Positions 1 to 9,037 are shown, numbered from the stretch's first letter. The stretch is 64,000 nucleotides of DNA from Methylocapsa sp. S129 (GCF_009765995.1 NZ_LMUI01000020.1:196039-260038); one strand, 5' to 3'. The notes: a model not told the origin generated them from the sequence alone. Translations and numbers: made by a program.

Positions 1-32
1 GTCGCGGGCTCGAAATAGCAAGGAGAAGTGAC

Positions 33-356
33 ATGGCTAACATCGGTTCCTTCAAGAAGTCCGGCAGCGAGTTCCAGGGCGAGATCGTCACCCTCAGCGT
101 CCAGACCAAGAACGTCCGCATCGTCCCCGAAACCAACCGGGCCAACGACAACGCGCCGAGCCATCGGATCTATGTCGGTCGCGCCGAGATCGGGGCCGCC
201 TGGTCGAAGCGCTCCAACGAGGGCCGCGACTACCTCTCGGTCAAGCTGGACGATCCGAGCTTCAACGCGCCGATCTACGCCAACCTCTTCGACGACGAGG
301 AAGGCGACGGCTACACGCTCATCTGGTCCCGCAGCCGCAAGTCAAACGGCGATTGA
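33..356 (+). CDS. DUF736 family protein
   Basis: A 107-residue protein beginning MANIGSFKKSG, the usual opening of the DUF736 family. These are small cytoplasmic proteins of unknown function, common on alphaproteobacterial ICEs and plasmids. AAGGAG at 20-25 lies 7 bases before the ATG and supports this start. The length is normal for the family and no membrane segment is visible. A strong terminator follows directly, so it is the last gene of its unit; what lies upstream is outside the window. The family is clear, the function is not. Confidence 0.85.
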   Translation: MANIGSFKKSGSEFQGEIVTLSVQTKNVRIVPETNRANDNAPSHRIYVGRAEIGAAWSKRSNEGRDYLSVKLDDPSFNAPIYANLFDDEEGDGYTLIWSRSRKSNGD

Positions 357-372
357 GCCAGACTTTCCTGGC

Positions 373-403
373 GCCCCGCCCGGTTCCTCGGGCGGGGCTT
401 TCT
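373..403 (+). terminator. Rho-independent terminator after the DUF736 gene
   Basis: Perfect 10-bp stem GCCCCGCCCG / CGGGCGGGGC with a 6-base loop, followed by a short T-rich tail (TTTCT). It begins 17 bases after the DUF736 stop codon. Confidence 0.85.
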
Positions 404-1245
404 GGGCAACAATGTGATGAGGGTCATCGCCTCATCACTCCGAGATCGGAACGGCTGAGAGCCAGACTCTGAAATTCGCTTCCGGCGAATTGTTTGGCCG
501 GACTGACCTTTCCAGTCATTCGTCGCCAAGTGCAGAGTGACCTGTTTTGGCCGACACAGGAATGGCAGCTCGCGATCGATTGGAAGCGAAAGCAGGCTTT
601 CGATGGTCGAGTCGAACGGCTTATACCAAAGGTTATGACAATTAACCGACGTGCGCCCATGTGCGCAAACCGATGGATCGGACGAGGTCGGGCCTTGCGG
701 CCAGTTTATTCCGTGTGTCGCAAGCGGATGATGGCGTCGTAGGTCTCAAAGATAGTGTTTGAGAGCCGGTTCTGAGTAAGCGCTGTTTTGTGGGCACCTT
801 TTCAGCGGGCCTTCCGGCGTCGATATTCGGAGCGACAAGCGGCTCCGACACATGTCGACTACAGAGCATAGGAACGTATAGGACGCTGAGATCGCATCCC
901 GCGCGTCGAGATATTCACGGGCGCGGGACGACGGCGCAGTTGGACGAAACAGCAGAAGGCGATCATTGTCTCGGAGCGCTTCAAGGTCGGCGTTCGGGCG
1001 AGTCACGCCGCTCAGCCCAAAACCCGGGAAACGCGATGCAAAAGCCGGCAATCGCAGCATAGACGCGCCCAACCAGAAGCCGGAAAACCTCATTTCTCAA
1101 TGGTTCGCTGAAAAGCGTTTTGGGCGCATTATTGACGGAATTTCACGACAGGCAGCCAGCGGCAAATTGCCAGTGAGCTTGACGAAGCGCCTTTCGCACA
1201 AAAAAGTTGGGATTCTTGGTAGAGAGGTGAGGGTTTTTGCGTTGC
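404..1245. other. Stretch with no recognisable gene
   Basis: About 840 bases between the terminator and the convergent end of the next gene. Several overlapping open frames of 75-115 codons exist on both strands, but none has a convincing ribosome binding site, a recognisable domain or coherent composition. I see no tRNA, repeat array or intact transposase. It may be a junction or decayed DNA at the edge of the accessory segment. Confidence 0.5.
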
Positions 1246-2751
1246 TCACGTGGGTAGCATCATAGCCAAATGAAGATCTAAATAAATGTCGCTGACATCC
1301 ATTTTCTTGTCGAAACCAAGTGCCCAAGTTCCAATTGGGCTCCAATTATGAAGGCCGACTATGCCAAATACATCTGCATCTCTGACTGCATTCCACGCGA
1401 GTACTCTTCCGTATCTAATGATTTTCCCAGCGACGCCGTCGAATTGAGCTTCCGTGCCATCGTCGCGAACATATCTTGGGTTATCCGGCGGCTTTATCCA
1501 AATAGAAGCAGCCTGAATTTTTGCGTCAGTACGAAAAGAAGCCCCAATACCGCGCAGACGAAGCATAGACGCGTCGCCAAATAGACTGCTCGTGAGATCG
1601 AACGTCCAATGATTTGAATCAACAAAGCTAGAAAATCCGTCATGGCCAATTAAATCAACAACACTAATCTGAACAACGTTATTCTGCTCTCTTCTTTGCT
1701 GCGCAGATAATCTGTTTATCGTCGTCTGTACCCAAAGCCAACAATAATCGAGAAATGAATCGGTAATGTCTTCTCCAATTTTACCATACAACTCATAGTC
1801 AGGAACTTTGTCATCGAACCCATACAGAATAGAAACGCCAGATGCTGCTGCTACCATTCTTTGATACGACTTCGTCAAATTGGCTACATATCGACGCCTA
1901 GCCATTTGTGATAATTGGGCGTAGTTTAGCGGTCCATCTTGCGTGGTTACGGCAGTCATCTTCTTGGAGTTCAAATCTCTAGCGACGGCCAGCCGGTCCT
2001 CTTTTGTTTTAGACGTCGCCGCAAGAAATTGAAAATTCATAAACGCGCTTTTCTCACGTTGTTTGCTAGCGAGAGCGGCGCCGTCGGCCTGATTGTGCTG
2101 CGCAGCTATTCCAGAATTTCTGAGATATAGCTCCATATTTGCAAGTTTGGATTCAATACCTTGTGCTACGTCCGGTTTGTTTCCGTTAAAGCTAAACGAC
2201 CCAATTGTTAAATCGTAGTTCATTTGGCCATCCGGGTTAGTAATTTTCATAAAACTTCCGGCGTTTGCGAACGCGGAAAACCCGCGGAGGGCGACTTCAG
2301 TCTCTCCATTACTCGACGCCGCCTTGTCGGCGTCTCGCATTTGATCGGCTGCCAACTGTGACGCGTTTGACGTTGCGTTTTCCGCTTCATAGTCGCATTC
2401 GGCTCGGTCTCGTTCAATGGTATAAGCTCCCGCCAGCCGTTCCGCTTCATGTATCTGATCAAGTCGCGCAAATTCTTCTAGCTCCAACGCGATCTGAAAA
2501 GCCTGTGCGGCTGCTTCAGAGTACACTTTCCTATCTTGAAGAGAGCGGTTAAGTAGCTGTTGTGCTTGATCGAGGAGCGGCTCGACATGGAGCGGCGAGA
2601 ACGGAAACCCCTCGCTTGCAATCTCTTTTGCAATGTCACCAAAAGGTGACTGAGTGAAATCACTGGGTTGGATTGAAGTCTTTATGTCATATGTAGAGAA
2701 CGCAAATGCAACCAATTGTTTGTATTCAGCTTCCGGCGTGGCATCAGGCAT
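1246..2751 (-). CDS. Protein with Tc-toxin (TcA C-terminal) like domain
   Basis: 501 residues, no signal peptide. Residues about 55-145 are charged and helical, probably coiled coil. The C-terminal third resembles the end of insecticidal Tc toxin A subunits (the TcB-binding region): a helical RREQNN segment, then HWTFDLTSSLFGD followed by RLRGIGASF, and finally SPIGTWALGFDKK then DIYLDLHLAMM. In TcA proteins the matching places read like F-LPE-LFDLD, RRIKSVS and ISSWRLELP...ISDVILHLRY. The pore, linker and receptor-binding parts of a real 2,000-residue TcA are absent. The gene sits 13 bases after the Tat-exported hydrolase gene, so the two are probably co-transcribed. The region is visibly more AT-rich than its surroundings, suggesting recent transfer. 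The resemblance was judged by eye and a non-toxin role is possible. Confidence 0.5.
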   Translation of the reverse strand: MPDATPEAEYKQLVAFAFSTYDIKTSIQPSDFTQSPFGDIAKEIASEGFPFSPLHVEPLLDQAQQLLNRSLQDRKVYSEAAAQAFQIALELEEFARLDQIHEAERLAGAYTIERDRAECDYEAENATSNASQLAADQMRDADKAASSNGETEVALRGFSAFANAGSFMKITNPDGQMNYDLTIGSFSFNGNKPDVAQGIESKLANMELYLRNSGIAAQHNQADGAALASKQREKSAFMNFQFLAATSKTKEDRLAVARDLNSKKMTAVTTQDGPLNYAQLSQMARRRYVANLTKSYQRMVAAASGVSILYGFDDKVPDYELYGKIGEDITDSFLDYCWLWVQTTINRLSAQQRREQNNVVQISVVDLIGHDGFSSFVDSNHWTFDLTSSLFGDASMLRLRGIGASFRTDAKIQAASIWIKPPDNPRYVRDDGTEAQFDGVAGKIIRYGRVLAWNAVRDADVFGIVGLHNWSPIGTWALGFDKKMDVSDIYLDLHLAMMLPT

Positions 2752-2764
2752 ACTCAGTCCCCGT

Positions 2765-3685
2765 TCATCTGTTCGATGTTGGAGCGTTTGATCTTAAATC
2801 AGGGCAGTTGTAGCGAAAGAATATCACTTCGGGCAATTGACCATCAGAGTTCAAGGTGGGGTGTAATCCAGAACTTGCGCGGTATCGCCCTTCGGCATCT
2901 TCTGTAAAATGGCGCATTTCTGTGACGTGAGTACGCAACGCGGAAATGCCGAGACCCGTAGATGGATTTTCGACAATAAAGACGTGATTGGCATACACGC
3001 CCAAATCTCCCGTTTGGGGGGGATCTGCGCGTGACCAGCATTGAAAAGCAGACGTCGACAACATTGTGGACGTATTGGCATACGCGTGGTCTGGACCGTA
3101 CATCGGCTCCATACCAGAGTTTACGGCCATCTCAGCGATGAAGACATTACATTTCCACGTATTTTCGGACAAATTACCTCTTGCTACGGCGTAGGACCAA
3201 TCGCCCAATTTCTTGTCTTGAACGTAAGCCTGCGTCTCGGTGAGAGCGCAGTTTTTCGCATTATCGAGCATGGATTGCACTAATTCGGGATTGGACGGCA
3301 GAGATGCTGCCCAGCGCTGTATAATTTCGCTGTGCCGATCAAACATCGAGTAGGATGCAGTCACCGGACTGGGAGGGGGCGGCGCTTCCATAGAGAACGA
3401 ACCCGAATATTTCAAGAGATCGTTATTGCCGAAATCAGGTTGTTTTAAACTCGCGTCGCCTGCACTTCCCGATCCCATTTGCTTTAACTGGTTGAAATAT
3501 TCCCCGGCAGCTTCATCGGAAATACTCTGATCGGACATTCCATAATTCGAACTGCCGCCGCCGTCGCCATCGCCGCCGGCGTCTCCTCCGCCTTCCTGCC
3601 CAAGCGCATTGGATACCCCGATGAAAGGCTGTAAAACGACCCCCGTTGCCGCGCTCGCTAAAAATTCGCGCCGCGTGATACACAT
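2765..3685 (-). CDS. Tat-exported putative NlpC/P60- or CHAP-like cysteine hydrolase
   Basis: 306 residues. The N-terminus TRREFLASAATG is a twin-arginine signal followed by a hydrophobic stretch, so export of a folded protein is predicted. A Gly/Asp-rich linker (about 32-50) follows. The C-terminal domain carries WKCNVFIAEMA (Cys179) and GDLGVYANHVFIVE (His234), the spacing and wording of papain-like NlpC/P60 or CHAP amidases that cut peptidoglycan peptides. First gene of a two-gene unit with the Tc-like protein. Possible roles are cell-wall remodelling, a secreted antibacterial amidase, or an exported partner of the downstream protein. The Cys/His pair is seen; the peptidoglycan substrate is inferred, and a third catalytic residue is not assigned. 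Confidence 0.5.
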   Translation of the reverse strand: MCITRREFLASAATGVVLQPFIGVSNALGQEGGGDAGGDGDGGGSSNYGMSDQSISDEAAGEYFNQLKQMGSGSAGDASLKQPDFGNNDLLKYSGSFSMEAPPPPSPVTASYSMFDRHSEIIQRWAASLPSNPELVQSMLDNAKNCALTETQAYVQDKKLGDWSYAVARGNLSENTWKCNVFIAEMAVNSGMEPMYGPDHAYANTSTMLSTSAFQCWSRADPPQTGDLGVYANHVFIVENPSTGLGISALRTHVTEMRHFTEDAEGRYRASSGLHPTLNSDGQLPEVIFFRYNCPDLRSNAPTSNR

Positions 3686-4315
3686 GGATCCATCCGACTG
3701 GAGAACGGCAGGCCTAGTTTTTGCGCGTCGCCAATAGGTCGCGACGAACAGCCAACCCTGTCCAACTTTGCGCTATCGTGCCCTCCGCTTCAAGCGAAGA
3801 GTAGCAAGCTAACGCACCGAGCGCCGACCCTTCGGTCGATGCGCGGCGCAATGCGGTTCGCGGTGCGGCTAAGCCAGCGACGCTTGAACGTTGGGCTGTG
3901 GAAGCCGGAATCGCCATGCCCAGGCCGCTCGACCGCTTGATCGGATCAGCGGCCTGACGGACTTCCGTCACTTCCTCGATTGGGAGTGCAGGTTCGCTAA
4001 CACCGGGGAACGCCTTGCGCAGTTAGCCTAAGACTTTTGCCAACGACTTCACGACGACGGCACCGGCTACGCCGACATGATCATCAATCTCACGCATTGG
4101 AGCGCTTGGCGGGGGCGAACGAGGGAGACGATCGAGACGCTGGATTCAGGGTTCGCTTCCGCCGAGAAGGACGAACTCCCCCTGTTGGCCTTTGGATCAG
4201 TCTTTTGCGAACTCAGACAGCCGAAAAAGCAAATGACCGTTGACCATGTCAAGGCGAATGGCGGCTTTTCACCGCCGCAACTACCCGTTCGCGGCTCGTC
4301 CATGCGCGGTCACGA
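3686..4315. other. Stretch with no recognisable gene
   Basis: About 630 bases between two minus-strand genes. Open frames at 3714-3971 (-) and 4037-4517 (+) are short, have weak start signals and show no domain I recognise. The promoter of the hydrolase/Tc-like operon should lie near 3690-3800, but I cannot point to convincing -35/-10 boxes. Decayed mobile-element sequence is possible. Confidence 0.45.
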
Positions 4316-4918
4316 TCACATCCGGCGGAACACGACGCTCAGATTGTTTGCCGGCATCTCCGTGATAATCGGAATCGAGAATCCCACAGATTGCGCCATC
4401 GCAGCGACCGCTTCGAGGTCTCGCAGACCCCAAGCCGGATTGCGATTGCGAAGGCTCCGATCGAACGCATGGTTGCTCGGCGCCGTTTCTAGGCCTGCGC
4501 GTCTGTATGGGCCATAGAGATAGAACGGCGCGCCCGGAGGGAGTATCGCGGCCGCACCCTTGATCAGTCCGAGCGTCACGTCCCAAGGTGAAATGTGGAC
4601 CATGTTGATGCACATAACCCCGTCAGCCGAAGCGATGGGCCAGGGCGATTGCGAGGCGTCTAGGATAATTGGCGCGCGCACATTCGTGACACGTGTCGCC
4701 TTCACCCATGCCACGACACTCTGCAAGGCGTTGGGATCAGGATCGGAGGGTTGGAAAACGAGACTCGGGAGACTTTTGGCGAAGTGAACGACATGCTCGC
4801 CGGAGCCGCTTGCGATTTCGAGGATATCGCCCTTTGTCGGCAGAACCTCACGAAGGACATCGAGAATGAAATCGCGATTGCGCAGCGTCGCGGGCGCATA
4901 CTGGCGATGGTCGCTCAT
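4316..4918 (-). CDS. DUF938 family SAM-dependent methyltransferase-like protein
   Basis: 200 residues from MSDHRQYAPATLRNRD. The start is supported by GAGGAAT immediately before the ATG on the minus strand; the open frame continues upstream but without conserved sequence. A class I methyltransferase glycine motif, ILEIASGSGEHVVHFA, binds S-adenosylmethionine, and QPSDPDPNAL follows as the acidic second motif. The later MVHISPWDVTLGL and FYLYGPYRRAG segments are typical of DUF938 proteins. Substrate unknown. It stands alone between unassigned DNA and an XRE regulator, and probably is accessory cargo. Confidence 0.8.
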   Translation of the reverse strand: MSDHRQYAPATLRNRDFILDVLREVLPTKGDILEIASGSGEHVVHFAKSLPSLVFQPSDPDPNALQSVVAWVKATRVTNVRAPIILDASQSPWPIASADGVMCINMVHISPWDVTLGLIKGAAAILPPGAPFYLYGPYRRAGLETAPSNHAFDRSLRNRNPAWGLRDLEAVAAMAQSVGFSIPIITEMPANNLSVVFRRM

Positions 4919-5187
4919 ATTCCTCACACATTCCCGGAGTTCCGGTCGCAAGATGAACTGTAAAGCAAGAGGCGACGCTATCGGCTGAAGAGCACCCGCC
5001 GGTGTCGCCGGATCGTCGCCCGCTCCCGCTCGATAGGCAAGCAAGGTGTCCGGACCGTCGCCGCGATCACCGCACAGCGAAGCTGCAAAGCCTCGCCGGA
5101 GGTCATCTCACAATTAAACAAGCGCAAACCGACAGTCGATAACCCACTCTGCTGATTGTCGCCGATCTGCTTTGCGCTTTGTCGACT

Positions 5188-5463
5188 TTACGACTTTGTC
5201 CGTTTACGCCTCGGCGCTTTTGCGGCTTTGCCGGATGGGACGGGCGCGGCGGCGGCGGCTTCGTCCAGAAACTCTGCCGACCTCCGCCCCAGAGCCTGCG
5301 CCGTTTCCCATACCGTCAGAAGCGTGACGTTCTGTTGTCCGCGTTCCATGCTGCTGACGTGAGCGCGGTCGACGCCCATCCGCTCCGCCACGGCTTCCTG
5401 GCTGAGCCCCGCTGCCAGCCGATAGCGGCGCAAATTTCGACCAAACACGAGGCGTATATCCAT
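5188..5463 (-). CDS. XRE-family helix-turn-helix regulator
   Basis: 91 residues from MDIRLVFGRN. An upstream TTG at 5481 is the only earlier option. The Cro/C1-type HTH spans about residues 6-62 (LRRYRLAAGLSQEAVAERMG, then VDRAHVSSMERGQQNVTL). The tail is Ala/Pro- and Lys/Arg-rich and ends in PRRKRTKS, which may add non-specific DNA contact. Such small XRE proteins are common regulators of ICE maintenance and transfer. The AT-rich stretch at about 5482-5520 (TATTTTATTGCTACGTATTATAATACG) is a likely promoter region. Target genes unknown. Confidence 0.8.
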   Translation of the reverse strand: MDIRLVFGRNLRRYRLAAGLSQEAVAERMGVDRAHVSSMERGQQNVTLLTVWETAQALGRRSAEFLDEAAAAAPVPSGKAAKAPRRKRTKS

Positions 5464-5666
5464 CCGTAGGATGGAGACCAATCGCGTATTTTATTGCTAC
5501 GTATTATAATACGCGACTAAGATGAGTGCGGCAGTCGCCGCGGCGCCGAGGAATGGTCTGGAGCGGCGCTCCCGCACTATGTAGAATGAGGCTAAACTTT
5601 GGCGAAAGTTCTGTCGGCTTGGCCCACGTTTTGCTAAGAACCAATTCTCCGTTGCGTAGGACCCCA

Positions 5667-5945
5667 ATGCGGAAACCACCGCTCAACCCAGACATCGCTG
5701 ATGTCGCGCCGACCGATCCGACGCTGACGCCTTACGATGAACAGCACCTGATCACCTATTTGCGGGTGCTCGACGCTGACGCCGAAGGCGCTGATTGGCG
5801 CGAAGTTGCGAAGATCGTATTGCACATCGATCCAGATCGTGAGCCGGAACGCGCGCTCCGCGCCCATGAGAGCCATCTGGTGCGGGCCAAGTGGATGACC
5901 GAACACGGATATCGGCATTTGCTGCGGGGAGAGGCGCCAAACTGA
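5667..5945 (+). CDS. Small conserved ICE protein, DNA-binding-domain type
   Basis: 92 residues starting MRKPPLNPDIADVAP; AGGA at 5657-5660 supports this start over longer in-frame options. The core TPYDEQHLITYLRVLDAD followed by GADWREVAKIVLHIDP, with a C-terminal ARAKWMTEHGYRHLL-like end, is a conserved small protein I associate with Tn4371-like ICEs, usually beside a DUF2285 gene, as here. It is often labelled as a DNA-binding domain protein; direct evidence for DNA binding is not visible in the sequence. Confidence 0.65.
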   Translation: MRKPPLNPDIADVAPTDPTLTPYDEQHLITYLRVLDADAEGADWREVAKIVLHIDPDREPERALRAHESHLVRAKWMTEHGYRHLLRGEAPN

Positions 5946-6101
5946 AGGAGATCATCGTCCGCCGTTAGGGCGAAATCAGTTCGCGAACTCCCAGCATCTT
6001 TGCATCGCGTGATGCGCAATCGAGGACTTCCCTCAACTCCCCATCGTCAAAACTATGGCGCCTGATTCTCTATCGCTCACGCCGAAAGGAGAAACGACGC
6101 G

Positions 6102-6888
6102 ATGCCTCATTTTGACTGGCGGTCTCCAACTGCATACGAGCATCTATCGGATATTGATGCAGCGGGCCTCGCCTGGGAGCTTCTGCGCCGCAATCCCGAT
6201 TATCGGAACGATTTTTCTCAAACTGATCGAATGAGGGCCCTCGGCGCCGGCGCGGAGGCCCTGCCCGGTTCCGCCCGGAGCTGGGGGCTGACGTTTTTGG
6301 GTCGATCCGGATATCGGCGCAGATCGCCAGGCAGCGTTCTGGTCCCCAGACGTCCTCGCTACGACGATCATTCTCGCGCCTGCCGAATTCGAGACCGCGC
6401 CGTCAACGTTGCTATTCCAGCCTGACGCGTGGCCCGGAGAGACGATCATCCGAGAATATCCGGATGGCGTGCATCTGCAGCTTCGTGAGGGGCGGCGCCG
6501 ACACCAGCTCTGGATCCGCGAGCGGCCGGCCATTGGGGCCTCTCTTGCGGTGCGGCTTCCTTTCGATGAGACGACACCGGACCGCGCCGCGGCGGCGCTG
6601 CGCTTTTGGCGGCACATGCGCAACGGCAAAGGGACCGACGAGCCGAAGCTCGCAAAGCAGCGGCATGCGCGCGTCTGCGCAAGTTTGCGGGCCATCGACG
6701 CGAGGCTCGACGGTGCAAGCTATCGCGCCATAGCAACCGCGTTGTTCGGATCGCGGCGAGTCGAACGGGAGGTCTGGAGAACAGCGAGCCTCCGCGACAC
6801 GACGATTCGCCTCGTTCGCGACGGCCTTCGTCTAATGCGCGGTGGTTATCTCGACCTGTTGCGCCGAGGGGGCCGCAGCCGACGATGA
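6102..6888 (+). pseudogene. Frameshifted transcriptional-regulator-domain / DUF2285 protein
   Basis: The first frame (from ATG 6102) gives FDWRSPTAYEHLSDIDAAGLAWELLRRNPDY in overlapping form, the usual N-terminal domain of these ICE regulators. The C-terminal DUF2285 domain continues in another frame from about 6301 (VDPDIGADRQAAFWSPDVLA, then LFQPDAWPGETII and a helical arginine-rich tail) to the stop at 6888. The switch falls at TTTTTGGGTCGA (6295-6303): dropping one G restores ...LTFL-VDPDIGAD... in one frame of about 260 codons. So this is a single-base insertion in a gene that is normally one protein. It may be a real inactivation or an assembly error in a homopolymer. The intact protein would be a regulator of the ICE core. 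Confidence 0.75.
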
Positions 6889-6891
6889 AGG

Positions 6892-7521
6892 TCAGCGGGC
6901 GTCGAGTCCCAGGTTCAGCGCGAGAACGGCCAGCGCAATCCCGGTCGCCCAACCCTGCGCCTTGTCGAACGCCGGGTTGCGGGTGACGACACGCGCGAGC
7001 GCGCCCGCGAGAACAACAATGATCGCCTTAACCGAACCATTGATGACGACATACTCCATTCCCAGCTCAAGCGTTTGCGCGAGCGCGCTTCCGCGCGCGG
7101 GATCGACGAATTTCGGAATGACGGTGAGGTAGAGGAGCGCGGTCGCCGGATTGAGGAGGCTGACCAGCACGCCCGATCTGAACAGCTTGGCATGCCCCTC
7201 GCGCGCGAGGGGACGCGAATCAACGTTGGCCCATCCGGTAGAATGGACGGCTTTCCAAGCGAGATATCCGAGATAGATCGCTCCAGAGACCCTGAGCATG
7301 TCATAGACGCGCGGCACATTGCTCAGCAGCACCCCGACGCCGAATGCGGCCGGGACAAGATAGCCGAGCGATCCGAACAAGATTCCGAGCAGTGCGATCA
7401 TGCCCGCCGTTCGCCCCTGAATGAGCGAGCGCGACATGGCGTAGACCATATTCGGCCCCGGCGTGAGCGCTACCCCGAGCGCAATCAGCGAGAATCCGAA
7501 CAAGGCGTCGATTGAAACCAC
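6892..7521 (-). CDS. LysE/RhtB-family amino-acid exporter
   Basis: 209 residues with about six membrane helices. ALTPGPNMVYAMSRSLIQGR near the N-terminus is the signature of LysE/RhtB translocators, which export amino acids or related metabolites by proton antiport. Start is GTG at 7521 with AGAGGG just before it. It is convergent with the broken DUF2285 gene (3-base gap) and divergent from the replication genes. The substrate cannot be read from sequence. Export of basic amino acids would fit an ICE carrying arginine catabolism, but that is only a guess. Confidence 0.85.
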   Translation of the reverse strand: MVSIDALFGFSLIALGVALTPGPNMVYAMSRSLIQGRTAGMIALLGILFGSLGYLVPAAFGVGVLLSNVPRVYDMLRVSGAIYLGYLAWKAVHSTGWANVDSRPLAREGHAKLFRSGVLVSLLNPATALLYLTVIPKFVDPARGSALAQTLELGMEYVVINGSVKAIIVVLAGALARVVTRNPAFDKAQGWATGIALAVLALNLGLDAR

Positions 7522-7697
7522 TGCCCTCTCCCCAGCCCTTGAGAGAGGTCCGTATGGCCGTCGGCGCCAACGCTAGGGGATGGCGAATTCGAGGCGCCAA
7601 TCTTCGCCATCCCTCATCGTGCAGTGATTTCGCCATCGTGGCCGTCAATGCGCCGCCAATCTCCAGCGGTGCTCGACAAAGCCTCGGAGGCTCTCAA

Positions 7698-7982
7698 ATG
7701 CCCGATCCCCTGGCCGGTTTGCCGCCGCGCTTTCTCCGCACGCCCGAAGCTGCGCGATTCCTCGGCCTGTCCGGTCGCACGCTGGAGAAGCACCGCACCT
7801 ACGGCACAGGGCCGAAATATCGAAAGATCGGCGGCCGCGTCGTCTATGCGCTCGACGATCTGCAGGCCTGGGCTGACCTCGGCGCCAAGAGCTCGACCTC
7901 TGATCCCGGCGTTGGAACCGTTCTTCCCGCCAAGCGCCACGCTGCGGTCACTCTGGCCTATGCCGGCCGGCCGCGGCGCTGA
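7698..7982 (+). CDS. AlpA/MerR-type helix-turn-helix protein
   Basis: 94 residues from MPDPLAGLPPRFLRTPEAARF. The segment LRTPEAARFLGLSGRTLEKHRTYGTGPKYRKIGGRVVYALDDLQAW is, read in parts, a winged HTH of the excisionase/AlpA type (residues about 12-57). Such proteins act as small transcription factors or recombination directionality factors in ICEs. The gene stands 5 bases before the replication initiator and is probably its operon partner. The start at 7698 is chosen because conserved sequence begins there. Confidence 0.75.
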   Translation: MPDPLAGLPPRFLRTPEAARFLGLSGRTLEKHRTYGTGPKYRKIGGRVVYALDDLQAWADLGAKSSTSDPGVGTVLPAKRHAAVTLAYAGRPRR

Positions 7983-7987
7983 AGCTC

Positions 7988-8890
7988 ATGCCAAACAAGA
8001 GCGTGGCCGCACGGCATCAGAAAAGCCCGGTACAGGAACAGCTCGATCTGTTCCGCGCGCTTCCAGGGGACCTCGCACCCCGCGATGCGCAAGACCTCAT
8101 GGCCTATCCGTTCTTCTCCCTCGCAAAGTCGAAACGGCTAACCCCGATCGATTTCAGGGCAGGACAGATCGCCATTCGTGTCGAGGCTGTCCCTGAGCAT
8201 GGCATGGCGACCATCTGGGACGCCGACGTGCTGATCTGGGCTGCGTCGCAGATCGTCCATGCGCGTGACGCGGGCCTGAAGACCTCCCGCCTGATGGCGA
8301 CGACGCCCTATGAGATCCTGACCTTCGTCGGCCGCGGCGTCAGCGCCCGCGACTATCACAGGCTCAAGGCCGCGCTAGACCGGCTTCAGTCGACGACCGT
8401 CGCAACCTCGATCCGGCAGCCCAGCGAACGTCGCCGTCACCGTTTTTCCTGGATCAACGAATGGAAGGAGACGGCCGACGCCCACGGCCGCGCCCTCGGC
8501 ATCGAATTGATCCTGCCCGACTGGTTCTACGTCGGCGTCCTCGATGACGCGCTCGTCCTCACCATTGATCGCGCCTATTTCGCACTGACGGGCGGCCTCG
8601 AGCGCTGGCTCTATCGCCTCGTGCGCAAACATGGCGGTAGCCAGGAATATGGCTGGAGCTTCGACTTCGCATATCTCCACGCAAAATCTGGCGGCCTGTC
8701 GCCACTAAAGCATTTCGTCTACGACCTGCGCGACATCGTCCGCCGACAGCCCCTGCCCGGCTACAATCTGGCGATCGAGGGGTCGATATCCGGAAAAGAG
8801 CGGCTCGACTTCAAACCATCGTCCGTCGATCCGCTCGCGCAGGCGCCGCGTCGGCGCCAACCCGCTCGCAGCGTTGGGGACAACCTGTGA
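7988..8890 (+). CDS. Replication initiator protein A (RepA/RPA family)
   Basis: 300 residues. YPFFSLAKSKRLTPIDFRAG and the later MATIWDADVLIWAASQIVHA are hallmark segments of the RPA family of plasmid/ICE initiators; SFDFAYLHAKSGGLSPLKHF belongs to the winged-helix C-terminal region. It would bind iterons at an origin and start replication of the excised circle. Three 24/23-bp-spaced repeats immediately after the stop codon are the likely binding sites, and parA follows. Length is normal for the family. Confidence 0.85.
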   Translation: MPNKSVAARHQKSPVQEQLDLFRALPGDLAPRDAQDLMAYPFFSLAKSKRLTPIDFRAGQIAIRVEAVPEHGMATIWDADVLIWAASQIVHARDAGLKTSRLMATTPYEILTFVGRGVSARDYHRLKAALDRLQSTTVATSIRQPSERRRHRFSWINEWKETADAHGRALGIELILPDWFYVGVLDDALVLTIDRAYFALTGGLERWLYRLVRKHGGSQEYGWSFDFAYLHAKSGGLSPLKHFVYDLRDIVRRQPLPGYNLAIEGSISGKERLDFKPSSVDPLAQAPRRRQPARSVGDNL

Positions 8891-8896
8891 ATCCCC

Positions 8897-8961
8897 TCGT
8901 GCTATCGGGGACCGCGGCTGTCGTGCCATCGGGGACCGCATCCTCGTGCTATCGGGGACCG
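8897..8961 (+). repeat. Three iteron-like direct repeats (candidate origin)
   Basis: Copies of TCGTGCTATCGGGGACCG at 8897-8914, 8921-8938 (one mismatch, C for T at the seventh base) and 8944-8961. Start-to-start distances are 24 and 23 bp, so the copies face nearly the same side of the helix. They begin 6 bases after the repA stop and precede parA by about 140 bp. Iterons next to an RPA-type initiator are typical of replication origins or of initiator autoregulation. Confidence 0.75.
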
Positions 8962-9020
8962 GAATCTGGTGAAAAGCCAAGATGTTCAATAGCTTGCGGC
9001 GCTCGTAACTTCTCTAACTT

Positions 9021-9037
9021 AGAATCCTTCGGATTCT
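9021..9037. other. Short perfect hairpin between iterons and parA
   Basis: AGAATCC-TTC-GGATTCT, a 7-bp stem with a 3-base loop, in an AT-rich stretch that could unwind as part of the origin. A weak T-rich tail (TTCTAA) follows on the plus strand, so it could also be a weak terminator of the repA transcript. Confidence 0.35.
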
